Assembly: GCA_015655015.1 (NCBI GenBank)
Contig: JAATFV010000154.1
Span: 1-64,000, forward strand
Direction of reading: 5' to 3'
Length of the DNA: 64,000 bases
Origin: Chitinophagales bacterium
GTDB lineage: Bacteria; Bacteroidota; Bacteroidia; Chitinophagales; Chitinophagaceae
Position numbers and translations under genes: made by a program. Positions within the stretch are counted from its first letter, which is position 1. Every line of letters begins with the position of its first letter. Under the pieces are notes generated by a model. It worked only from the letters and a program-made list of their open reading frames with translations, had not been told where the DNA came from and did no database searches. Of this stretch, positions 40,668-47,880 are shown one piece after another.

Positions 40668-41198
40668 TTAATGAAAATTTTTTTCATCGAACCCATTCTT
40701 CCATCCATCCTTTTTCAAGACCGCTACCTTTTTCAACACCTCGGTTTCGAGCTGTTTTTTATAGGCCGCTATCCCTGCCCCGACCAGGGGATCAAAAGCC
40801 CCGATGATCGATGCCGCCAGGATACCGGCATTCTTCGCCCCATTCAAGGCAACGGTAGCGACAGGGATCCCGCCCGGCATCTGTAAAATGGACAATACGG
40901 AATCCCATCCGTCAATAGAGTTGGAAGATTTGATGGGCACCCCGATCACCGGCAGAGGGGTAATGGAAGCTACCATCCCCGGCAAATGGGCGGCGCCCCC
41001 GGCCCCTGCGATAATGACCTTCAATCCCCGGCCTGCTGCCTGGCTGGCATACTCTACCATCCGCATAGGCGTGCGATGCGCTGATACTACGGTCAATTCA
41101 TAACCTATTCCGAATTCCGCCAGCATATCTGCCGCTGCCTTCATAACAGGAAGATCGCTGTCACTGCCCATGATAATGCCGACTAAAATGCTCTCCAT
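40668..41198 (-). CDS. purE: 5-(carboxyamino)imidazole ribonucleotide mutase PurE
   Basis: A 176-residue class I PurE, which isomerises N5-CAIR to CAIR in de novo purine synthesis. Conserved N-terminal VGIIMGSDSDLPVMKAAADML, the SAHRTP motif (VVSAHRTPMRM), GAGGAAHLPGMVAS, the PVIGVPIKSS and LLQMPGGIPVATVAL-type signature (here LSILQMPGGIPVATVA) are all present. It follows purK on the same strand but is separated from it by 252 bp filled with a degenerate repeat. Length and all active-site motifs are normal. Confidence 0.95.
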   Translation of the reverse strand: MESILVGIIMGSDSDLPVMKAAADMLAEFGIGYELTVVSAHRTPMRMVEYASQAAGRGLKVIIAGAGGAAHLPGMVASITPLPVIGVPIKSSNSIDGWDSVLSILQMPGGIPVATVALNGAKNAGILAASIIGAFDPLVGAGIAAYKKQLETEVLKKVAVLKKDGWKNGFDEKNFH

Positions 41199-41229
41199 TT
41201 TTGATCCGATAGAGTTTAAAAAAAGTTTT

Positions 41230-41385
41230 TTTGGTTACGACCCTGGCCTTTGTTTGCAATCCTGCTTTGGTTACGACCCCCGATTTGGTCACGATTGCGC
41301 CCTCTGTTTAGTTACGCCCCTGTTTTGGTTACGGCCCCTGCTTTGATTACGGTTTCTGCTTATGTCTTGGTTACGACCCCCTGAG
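41230..41385. repeat. Eight-unit 17-25 bp degenerate array between purK and purE
   Basis: Eight units with core TTTGGTTACGACCCCTG start at 41230, 41249, 41266, 41284, 41307, 41324, 41342 and 41367. Unit lengths vary from 17 to 25 bp and units differ by several substitutions, so it is neither a CRISPR nor a fixed minisatellite. It fills most of the 252-bp gap 41199-41450 between the two purine genes. Confidence 0.85.
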
Positions 41386-41450
41386 TTCATCCCAATGCTG
41401 CCTCATATTCCAACGCAGCAAATCGAATACAGCAAATCAGTTCACGAAGC

Positions 41451-42590
41451 TCAGGCTTCTTCCGTCTTATTGCTAACAACTTTTAATGTATTTTTAATCT
41501 TATGCGCCTTATGCACCAGGTCCTGCTTTTCTTTGCTGAGGATCGTCACATGCCCCATCTTGCGCCCCGCCCTGGTCTCTTTCTTCCCATAAATATGCAC
41601 GAAAACATTGTCGATCTGCAACACCTCGGTCAATCCTTCATACACCGCTTCCCCGTTATGCCCCTCAGCTCCCACTAAATTGACGATAGCACCCGGCAGG
41701 ATGGCATCCGTATTGCCCAGCGGATAACCCAGGATCACCCTCCATAACATATCGAATTGCGAACTGTAATTACCTTCGATCGTATGATGCCCGCTATTAT
41801 GCACCCGCGGGGCCGTTTCGTTGACATATACTTCTCCCTGGCGGGTTACAAAGAGCTCCACGGCAAAAAGTCCCGGACTTTTCAATTCCTTTACCACCCG
41901 CATGGCAATGGCCTCTATTTTCCATAAGGTATTCTGCAGCAGGTCGGCCGGGCTGATCTGATAATCCAGCAGGTTCAGATGCGGATCGAAAACCATATCT
42001 ACAGGAGGGTAGAGCGCCGTTTCCCCTTTCTCATTAATAGCGATCACCTGGGATATCTCTTTGTCAATCGTCACCAGCTTTTCCAGTATGCTCGGTGCAT
42101 CAAACCCCTTTTCCATCTCTTCGCTTCTCCGGATAACCTGTACACCTTTCCCGTCATAACCTCCCATGCTGATCTTATGCACAGCCGGAAGAAAATCGGC
42201 ATATTTGCGCAATTCCTCCAGGTTATTGGTCACCTTGAACTCCGCCGTAGGTATGCTGCTGTCTACATAGAATTTTTTCTGGGCGATCTTATTCTTTATG
42301 GTCCGCAGGGCCGAAGTCCTGGGATAAACCTTCACCCCTTCACCCTCCAGCTTCTCCAGAGCCTCATCATTGACGGATTCGATCTCGATGGTGAGGGCAT
42401 CCAACCCCTTTCCGAAATTATATACGTCGTCGAAATTGCGGATATCCCCTTTGACAAAATGATGGCATAAGTGAGCGGCCGGACATTCTTCATCATTTTC
42501 CATTACATAGGTTTCAACAGGATAATTTGCCGCTGCCTGCAATAGCATTCTTCCGAGTTGACCCCCACCTAAAATTCCGACTCTTAACAT
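41451..42590 (-). CDS. purK: 5-(carboxyamino)imidazole ribonucleotide synthase PurK
   Basis: A 379-residue ATP-grasp enzyme making N5-CAIR from AIR, bicarbonate and ATP. Start at ATG 42590 (MLRVGILGGGQLGRMLLQAA); the open frame extends to 42698 but the added 36 residues have no family match. Motifs: N-terminal GGGQLGRML, ATP-grasp strands (KISMGGYDGKGVQVIR), EKLVTIDKEISQVIAINEKGE, and the C-terminal ETAPRVHNSGHHTIEG with SQFDMLWRVILG. Pairs with PurE 252 bp downstream. Note a C-terminal lysine-rich helix (KKETRAGRKMGHVTIL...) normal for the family. Confidence 0.95.
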   Translation of the reverse strand: MLRVGILGGGQLGRMLLQAAANYPVETYVMENDEECPAAHLCHHFVKGDIRNFDDVYNFGKGLDALTIEIESVNDEALEKLEGEGVKVYPRTSALRTIKNKIAQKKFYVDSSIPTAEFKVTNNLEELRKYADFLPAVHKISMGGYDGKGVQVIRRSEEMEKGFDAPSILEKLVTIDKEISQVIAINEKGETALYPPVDMVFDPHLNLLDYQISPADLLQNTLWKIEAIAMRVVKELKSPGLFAVELFVTRQGEVYVNETAPRVHNSGHHTIEGNYSSQFDMLWRVILGYPLGNTDAILPGAIVNLVGAEGHNGEAVYEGLTEVLQIDNVFVHIYGKKETRAGRKMGHVTILSKEKQDLVHKAHKIKNTLKVVSNKTEEA

Positions 42591-42639
42591 GCTGGTTATT
42601 TGCGCCGAAGATATAGAAAAATGCTCCAAACCCACCCGA

Positions 42640-42870
42640 TTTTTAACTGCAGGCGGCGAGCTTCGGGCCTCAAGCCAGGGAAAAGCTTCATGCTTCAAGC
42701 AGCAAACTGTAGCTGCAAGCAGGGAAAAGCATCAAGGGGCAAGCCCATGAAAAGCATCGAGCCGCAAGCTGTCTGTTACCAGTGCTTTTTTAGCCCCATA
42801 CGGCTATCTGCCTTTAAACAACAGCCAGCTTGCAGCTAACGGCCCGGAGCTCGCAGTAACAGCTTGCAGC
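42640..42870. repeat. CAAGC/AGCTTGCAGCT degenerate repeat tract upstream of purK and hppD
   Basis: Imperfect 20-25 bp units such as CAAGCAGGGAAAAGCATCA and CAAGCCCATGAAAAGCATCG, then AGCTTGCAGCTAACGG, AGCTCGCAGTAAC and AGCTTGCAGCTCCG. It lies in the 573-bp divergent gap 42591-43164. The rest of that gap holds a TTTACCC/GGGTAAA inverted repeat (42948-42971) and a 32-codon reading frame. Confidence 0.75.
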
Positions 42871-42971
42871 TCCGTTTATCCCTGACTATCAGCTCTATAT
42901 CAACCCCAAAAACCGCTTTGTCCACCACCGCTCTCATTTTTCCGGAATTTACCCTATCTTAGCCGGGTAAA

Positions 42972-43070
42972 ATGAAGCCTGACTATCCTCATAAAATTTT
43001 CGATGACAAGCGATTGCATCACTTCCTCCTCATGGAAGCGCTTGCCAGGGAAGCGACTCACAGACCTTAA
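42972..43070 (+). CDS. Possible 32-residue small ORF upstream of hppD
   Basis: ATG 42972 to TAA 43068-43070 encodes MKPDYPHKIFDDKRLHHFLL and a further 12 residues. It starts one base after the inverted repeat TTTACCC-N10-GGGTAAA and ends 95 bp before hppD. It has no recognised relative and no Shine-Dalgarno, so it may be chance. A small hairpin (GGGCA/TGCCC) lies between it and hppD. Confidence 0.2.
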   Translation: MKPDYPHKIFDDKRLHHFLLMEALAREATHRP

Positions 43071-43164
43071 TTTTATTTTTATCGGGCACACTCTTGCCCT
43101 TATCTGCATGCGAAATAAACTTACCAGGTTCGCCATTTTTCTATAAAATAAAATTAATACTAAT

Positions 43165-44298
43165 ATGTCTATCATATCAGCTCCCAACGCGCTCAAGCCC
43201 AATACGGACAATGATTTCCTTCCTTTACAGGGAACGGACTACGTCGAATTTTATGTAGGAAACGCCAAACAGGTCGCACATTATTATAAATCCGCTTTCG
43301 GATTCCAATCCGTAGCCTACGCAGGACCGGAAACGGGCAGTAAAGACAAGGCCAGTTACGTCGTTCGGCAGAACAAGCTGACTTTCGTATTCACTACGGC
43401 TCTCCGTCCCGACCATCCCATCGCGGAGCATGTGCAATTGCACGGGGATGGTGTTAAAGTATTGGCCCTCCGGGTGGACGATGCAGAGAGTGCCTGGAAA
43501 GAAACTACTTCCCGCGGCGGCAAAAGCTGCATGGAGCCTACCACCCTTGCCGATAAATGGGGCGAAGTGGTATTGAGCGGCATCCAGACCTATGGGGACA
43601 CCATACATATATTCGTAGAACGTAATAATTATACCGGCCCATTTATGCCAGGGTACAAAGAATGGAAAACGATCTACAACCCACCCTCCACCGGCCTGTT
43701 ATATGTTGACCATTGCGTGGGTAATGTAGGCTGGAACCAGATGGATCCCTGGGTGCGTTTCTACCAGGATGTAATGGGTTTCCGGAATATCCTCTCTTTC
43801 GACGATAACGATATTTCCACCGAATACTCCGCCCTGATGAGTAAGGTGATGAGCAATGGGAACGGCTACGTAAAATTCCCCATTAATGAACCGGCGGAAG
43901 GAAAGAAAAAATCCCAGGTGGAAGAATACCTGGAGTTTTATAAAGGGGAAGGAGTACAGCATGTAGCCATGGCTACGAGCAATATCGTCGAGACCGTACA
44001 GCAGCTGAAAGAAAGAGGCGTGGAATTCCTCCAGGTGCCTTCCTCTTATTATGAAGACCTGCTCAGCCGGGTGGGGCATATTGACGAAGACCTTGCGCCG
44101 CTGAAAGAGCTGAGCATCCTGGTCGACAGAGACGATGAAGGCTACTTACTGCAAATTTTTACCAAACCTGTAGAAGACCGGCCCACCGTATTTTTTGAGA
44201 TCATCCAGCGAAAAGGGGCCCAGAGTTTTGGAAAAGGCAATTTCAAAGCCTTATTCGAAGCCATTGAACGCGAACAGTCCGCTCGCGGGAACTTATAA
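43165..44298 (+). CDS. hppD: 4-hydroxyphenylpyruvate dioxygenase
   Basis: A 377-residue Fe(II) dioxygenase converting 4-hydroxyphenylpyruvate to homogentisate in tyrosine catabolism. Two vicinal-oxygen-chelate (glyoxalase-like) domains are visible; the iron ligands in the second half are His183 (VDHCVGNV), His266 (GVQHVAMAT) and Glu345 (FFEIIQRKG). The N-terminal domain begins YVEFYVGNAKQVAHYY. The C-terminal LQIFTKPVEDRPTVFFEIIQRKGAQSFGKGNFKALFEAIEREQ is typical. Neighbours are unrelated; no homogentisate dioxygenase is in the window. It ends in a hairpin terminator at 44407. Confidence 0.94.
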   Translation: MSIISAPNALKPNTDNDFLPLQGTDYVEFYVGNAKQVAHYYKSAFGFQSVAYAGPETGSKDKASYVVRQNKLTFVFTTALRPDHPIAEHVQLHGDGVKVLALRVDDAESAWKETTSRGGKSCMEPTTLADKWGEVVLSGIQTYGDTIHIFVERNNYTGPFMPGYKEWKTIYNPPSTGLLYVDHCVGNVGWNQMDPWVRFYQDVMGFRNILSFDDNDISTEYSALMSKVMSNGNGYVKFPINEPAEGKKKSQVEEYLEFYKGEGVQHVAMATSNIVETVQQLKERGVEFLQVPSSYYEDLLSRVGHIDEDLAPLKELSILVDRDDEGYLLQIFTKPVEDRPTVFFEIIQRKGAQSFGKGNFKALFEAIEREQSARGNL

Positions 44299-44406
44299 CG
44301 CGGTCCGTCCGAACACCGGCATCTGCCGGAGAATACCGCCAATTCCATGGGAATAAACACTTAACCCTCCGGAAAAACATATACGGAACGCCAAATTTTC
44401 GTTATT

Positions 44407-44442
44407 AAAACCTGTACATATTGTATATATGGCAGGTTTTTT
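44407..44442 (+). terminator. Rho-independent terminator after hppD
   Basis: AAAACCTG (44407-44414) pairs with CAGGTTTT (44433-44440) with an 18-nt partly paired loop, followed by TT and TGTTT. The remainder of the 225-bp gap 44299-44523 shows no other feature. Confidence 0.65.
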
Positions 44443-44523
44443 GTTTATTTATGATAATTTTACAAGATTTCGTTCCCATACCTATCAATAGCCACCGTAA
44501 TAATCAGTAATTTACCCTATTGT

Positions 44524-45792
44524 ATGATCGTGAAAAATTCAATCATAACAGGATTGTATGGTGCGCTGATAGGAATCTCTCTTCTGTCCGTCGTTAGCCT
44601 GTCTGCTCAAACTTCCGTTTCTACCATCCATTTTATCGATTACCAGCGTTCCATTCCCAAGATCGGCGAAATGTTGAATCGTAAGGAAGATACCCTGATG
44701 AAGCAATTTCGCGAAAAAGGGCTCACCTGGCCTGCCCGTTATGTATATATAAGGTCCTTTAAATACGACAGCCAGCTGGAAGTATGGGTGAAGAATGCCA
44801 GGGACGAAAAATACAAGCTGTTTAAATCTTATAAAGTTTGCGCCCTGGCAGGCACCCTGGGGCCCAAACGTATGGCGGGTGATTACCAGGTCCCGGAAGG
44901 ATTTTACTACATCAATGAATTCAACCCCCGCAGCGAATACCACCTCTCCCTGGGATTGAACTATCCAAATGCGTCCGACAGGATCCTCAGCGACTCCACA
45001 CAGCCCGGAGGAGATATTTATATTCACGGCAGCTGCGTCACCACCGGCTGCATTCCCATCACCGATTCCCAGATAGAAGAGCTCTATATCCTGGCAGCCC
45101 ATGCAAAGGACATGGGAGAGGATTTTATCCCGGTGCATATCTTCCCGGTGAACTTCAACAATACCCGGAGTGTCGATTACCTGAATAAATACCTGCAGAC
45201 CTTTTCCGAATATACCCCTTTTGCGAAAAGCATGCGGAGCGCCTTTTATTATTTTGAGAAATACTGGGAAGTTCCTTTTGTTATGGTCAACGGAAAAGGG
45301 GAATATGTGACGGAAGAAGTATCCCCTAACGAAGCGGAAGTAAAACTGGCATCCGTAGAAGCGATCAGGCCGAAAAAGCAGCTGGTTAAAGCTCCCCGCC
45401 CGGTCCGTCAATCTCCTGTAAAAGAAGAGGACCTCGCCAAAGTCGTAGATAAATTACCCGTCTATCCGGGTGGCAACATAGCCTTCCAGGATTTTCTCAA
45501 TAAATTAAGCAAGGAAGGGGTCAGTGACCTCGATGAAGGACAGACCAAGACCTTCATCATGGTGGAATATATTATCGACTCGGTCGGTAAGCCCGTATAT
45601 GCAAAAGTCATCCGCGGCGGTAATCAAAATATGAATGAAAAGATCGAAGATGCCTTCATTGCGATGCCACAGTGGTCTCCTGCCAATCGCCTGGGGGTTA
45701 ATGTCGCCATCCGTCTCAAACAGACCATCATGATCGAAGGACCTCAAGCGGCCCAGGCCACGGCCCCGACGACTTCCCGCTCGTCATTATAA
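44524..45792 (+). CDS. L,D-transpeptidase-like protein with C-terminal TonB-like domain
   Basis: A 422-residue secreted protein. Signal peptide about 1-29 (LYGALIGISLLSVVSLSAQ). The YkuD-type catalytic region spans about 60-215, with His168 in DIYIHGS and Cys176 in TTGCIPIT as the likely catalytic pair (murein L,D-transpeptidase family). A C-terminal region (about 300-415: KLPVYPGGNIAFQDFLNKLSK ... FIMVEYIIDSVGKPVYAKVIRGG ... AMPQWSPANRLGVNVAIRLKQTI) resembles the TonB C-terminal fold. It may couple peptidoglycan cross-linking or anchoring to an energised partner (inference). The next gene, an ECF sigma factor, starts 5 bp downstream. Confidence 0.82.
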   Translation: MIVKNSIITGLYGALIGISLLSVVSLSAQTSVSTIHFIDYQRSIPKIGEMLNRKEDTLMKQFREKGLTWPARYVYIRSFKYDSQLEVWVKNARDEKYKLFKSYKVCALAGTLGPKRMAGDYQVPEGFYYINEFNPRSEYHLSLGLNYPNASDRILSDSTQPGGDIYIHGSCVTTGCIPITDSQIEELYILAAHAKDMGEDFIPVHIFPVNFNNTRSVDYLNKYLQTFSEYTPFAKSMRSAFYYFEKYWEVPFVMVNGKGEYVTEEVSPNEAEVKLASVEAIRPKKQLVKAPRPVRQSPVKEEDLAKVVDKLPVYPGGNIAFQDFLNKLSKEGVSDLDEGQTKTFIMVEYIIDSVGKPVYAKVIRGGNQNMNEKIEDAFIAMPQWSPANRLGVNVAIRLKQTIMIEGPQAAQATAPTTSRSSL

Positions 45793-45797
45793 TTTAA

Positions 45798-46442
45798 GTG
45801 AATAACTTTTATTACCTTCAAAAAAAAATAACGATTTTGTCAGCCCCATCACCACCGAATGAGAAGGAGTTAGTCAGGCAATTGCATGCAGGAAGTGTAG
45901 AAGCCTTTACCGAATTATATCATTTTTATGTCCACCGGATGTATACAAATATATTTAAAATGGTAAAGGACGAATTACTTGCAGAAGAAATAGTGCAGGA
46001 TCTGTTTGGTCGTCTCTGGGAAAAAAAAGAAACGTTTAATATCGAGCAGAGCTTTTCAGGTTATCTATATCGCATTGGACAGAACCTCGTCCATGATTTT
46101 TATCGTAATCTTCGCACTCACAGAGATTTATGTGAGAAGTTCAAAGCCAGCGCCATGAAGAATTACAATCCTGTTGAAGAAACACTGGATTATCGGGAAA
46201 AACTAGCGCTCCTGTACCGCGCGCTTAATACGTTGTCACCTCAGCAAAAGACTATCTATCAACTTTGCAGACTCGAAGGATTGTCTTATAAAGAAGCAGC
46301 CGAACATTTGGGGATTTCCCATTTTACGGTAAAGGAGCATCTATCCAAGGCAAGCAACTCTGTCCGGCATTACCTGCAGGTCAATTTGATCAATAATCCC
46401 TTATTGTTAGCGCTGCTTTTCTTTGCTCCTGGATTTTGCTGA
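45798..46442 (+). CDS. ECF-type RNA polymerase sigma-70 factor (FecI-like) with hydrophobic C-terminal tail
   Basis: A 214-residue ECF sigma factor of the Bacteroidota FecI group. GTG start at 45798, 5 bp after the transpeptidase gene. Region 2: LVRQLHAGSVEAFTELYHFYVHRMYTNIFKMVKDELLAEEIVQDLFGRLWEKKETF; region 4: TLSPQQKTIYQLCRLEGLSYKEAAEHLGISHFTVKEHLSKA. The last about 18 residues are hydrophobic (LLLALLFFAPGFC). Together with the FecR downstream it should drive the SusC/SusD/GH116 genes on ligand binding. The TGA stop (46440-46442) is in the same frame as the downstream fecR and no stop lies between them. Confidence 0.9.
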   Translation: MNNFYYLQKKITILSAPSPPNEKELVRQLHAGSVEAFTELYHFYVHRMYTNIFKMVKDELLAEEIVQDLFGRLWEKKETFNIEQSFSGYLYRIGQNLVHDFYRNLRTHRDLCEKFKASAMKNYNPVEETLDYREKLALLYRALNTLSPQQKTIYQLCRLEGLSYKEAAEHLGISHFTVKEHLSKASNSVRHYLQVNLINNPLLLALLFFAPGFC

Positions 46443-46459
46443 CATATTTATTTATTTTA

Positions 46460-46478
46460 CCCCCCCCCATTTTTTTTT
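46460..46478 (+). repeat. C9-A-T9 homopolymer tract between sigma and fecR
   Basis: Nine C (46460-46468), one A, then nine T (46470-46478), 27 bp before the chosen fecR start. Such runs are slippage-prone. The 63-bp gap contains no other signal. Confidence 0.85.
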
Positions 46479-46505
46479 GATAACCGTCTTTATCAAAAAT
46501 ATAGA

Positions 46506-47696
46506 TTGGAAGGCATCCCGGGCTTTGATAAACTATTTCAAAAACTGCTTGATAACAGTTGTTCTCATGAGGAGGTGGAGAAACTCATCGATATGCTGTC
46601 ATCCCCGGAGTTGCCTCCTGAGATTAAACGTGTTATAGAACAACAGTTGGCCGACCCTGTCTCGAAGGATGAGGTAGGCCAGGAACTCCGGTTGCGTTAT
46701 GAAGAAGGGTTGAATGAAATTCTTAGTAAGCAGCGGCACATTCAGGTGACATCTATCCATGAACATAGAAGGACGCACAATATCTGGAAATATGCTGCTG
46801 CATGCATATTTCTGGTCGTGACCATATATTGGCTGTATCCCAAAGGCAAAACGAGAAAGACTTCTAGTGCAATAAATACAGCCACTTTAGCCTATAATAA
46901 TCCGGATCACAGGAAACCAGTATTGACATTGGCGGACGGTTCCAGGATAGAGCTTGACAGCGCAAAAAAGGGATTGCTTACCGTTCAGGCCAGTACAGAA
47001 GTTATGCAGACGGACAGCGGGCGCCTGTTTTACAAAACCGTGGATACCGGCACAACGAAAATTCTATATAATACCTTATCTACACCTATCGGAGTGCAGT
47101 ATGCAATACAGCTTCCGGACGGCAGCAATGTGTGGCTGAATGCTGCTTCCTCCATTCGATTTCCTACCAGATTTGCGGGCAATGAAAGGAGTGTGCAACT
47201 TACCGGCGAGGCGTGCTTTGAAGTAACTCCCGATGCCGGGAAGCCTTTTCGGGTAAATACAGGAAAAACCTGCGTGGAGGTGCTGGGTACCCTGTTCAAC
47301 CTCAAGGCCTATGAAGAAGATGATTTCGAAAGGGCTACGTTGCTGCAAGGCGCCGTACGGATCATAAAGGGAACGAATAAGGCTTTATTGAATCCCGGAC
47401 AGGCAGCATTATTAAACAACGGCTCAGAGGAGATTTTGGTCAGGGATGTGGACGCAGAAGAAGAGGTAGCATGGAAAAATGGTATGTTCCGATTTTCTGC
47501 CACCGACCTTAAACTTATCATGAGGGAAATTTCGAGATGGTATAATGTCGATGTTCGTTATGAAGGAGATGTTTCACGTAAATATATTACAGGTGAAGCT
47601 CCGCGTAGTACCAGCCTTTCAGAATTGCTGGAAGTGTTGAAACTGAATCATGTTCATTTACGGATAGAAGGTCGAACGATCATAGTAAAAGAATAG
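46506..47696 (+). CDS. FecR-family anti-sigma factor / transmembrane signal transducer
   Basis: A 396-residue inner-membrane protein that holds its cognate ECF sigma until signalled by the STN domain of SusC. Cytoplasmic N-terminus 1-95 (FDKLFQKLLDNSCSHEEVEKLI...), TM about 97-113 (WKYAAACIFLVVTIYWLYP), periplasmic FecR domain (LADGSRIELDSAKKGLLTV; TPIGVQYAIQLPDGSNVWLNAASSIRFPTRFAG; GEACFEVTPDAGKPFRVNTG) and DUF4974 C-terminal domain (FSATDLKLIMREISRWYNVDVRYEG). Start is TTG 46506; no ATG occurs before residue about 30, so initiation may depend on coupling to the sigma gene. Confidence 0.9.
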   Translation: MEGIPGFDKLFQKLLDNSCSHEEVEKLIDMLSSPELPPEIKRVIEQQLADPVSKDEVGQELRLRYEEGLNEILSKQRHIQVTSIHEHRRTHNIWKYAAACIFLVVTIYWLYPKGKTRKTSSAINTATLAYNNPDHRKPVLTLADGSRIELDSAKKGLLTVQASTEVMQTDSGRLFYKTVDTGTTKILYNTLSTPIGVQYAIQLPDGSNVWLNAASSIRFPTRFAGNERSVQLTGEACFEVTPDAGKPFRVNTGKTCVEVLGTLFNLKAYEEDDFERATLLQGAVRIIKGTNKALLNPGQAALLNNGSEEILVRDVDAEEEVAWKNGMFRFSATDLKLIMREISRWYNVDVRYEGDVSRKYITGEAPRSTSLSELLEVLKLNHVHLRIEGRTIIVKE

Positions 47697-47720
47697 GCTG
47701 GCAATCGGGAATGCCTGTTC

Positions 47721-47751
47721 GTGCGCCTGTGGCGCACAGGGAGGCTTTTTT
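47721..47751 (+). terminator. Terminator after fecR, upstream of susC
   Basis: GTGCGCC (47721-47727) and GGCGCAC (47731-47737) form a perfect 7-bp stem with a 3-nt loop; AGGGAGGC then six T (47746-47751) follow. It would separate the sigma-fecR transcript from susC. Confidence 0.7.
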
Positions 47752-47766
47752 AAAAAAAACGCATTC

Positions 47767-47868
47767 TATTAACCTAAAATAGAAACCGTTGTGCGGACTG
47801 GGCACAACGGCAATATTCAGGTTATGTCATTGTACAATCTTTCGGGACTGCTTATTTATTAACCTAAA
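47767..47868 (+). promoter_or_regulatory. Structured leader of susC-2: hairpin flanked by TATTAACCTAAA direct repeats
   Basis: CCGTTGTGC (47786-47794) pairs perfectly with GCACAACGG (47802-47810) around a 7-nt loop; outer arms AACCT (47771-47775) and AGGTT (47819-47823) could extend it. The string TATTAACCTAAA occurs at 47767-47778 and again at 47857-47868, just before the ATG. No T run follows, so it is not a simple terminator. Confidence 0.5.
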
Positions 47869-47880
47869 CAACGCAAAAGT

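Noticed and set aside
41230..41385. Possible CRISPR array
   Set aside because: Units are directly adjacent, differ in length and sequence, have no unique spacers, and no cas gene is present.
42591..43164. tRNA or other structural RNA in the largest intergenic gap
   Set aside because: No TTCGA-type T-loop with acceptor pairing is found here or in the other gaps; the gap is mostly degenerate repeat.
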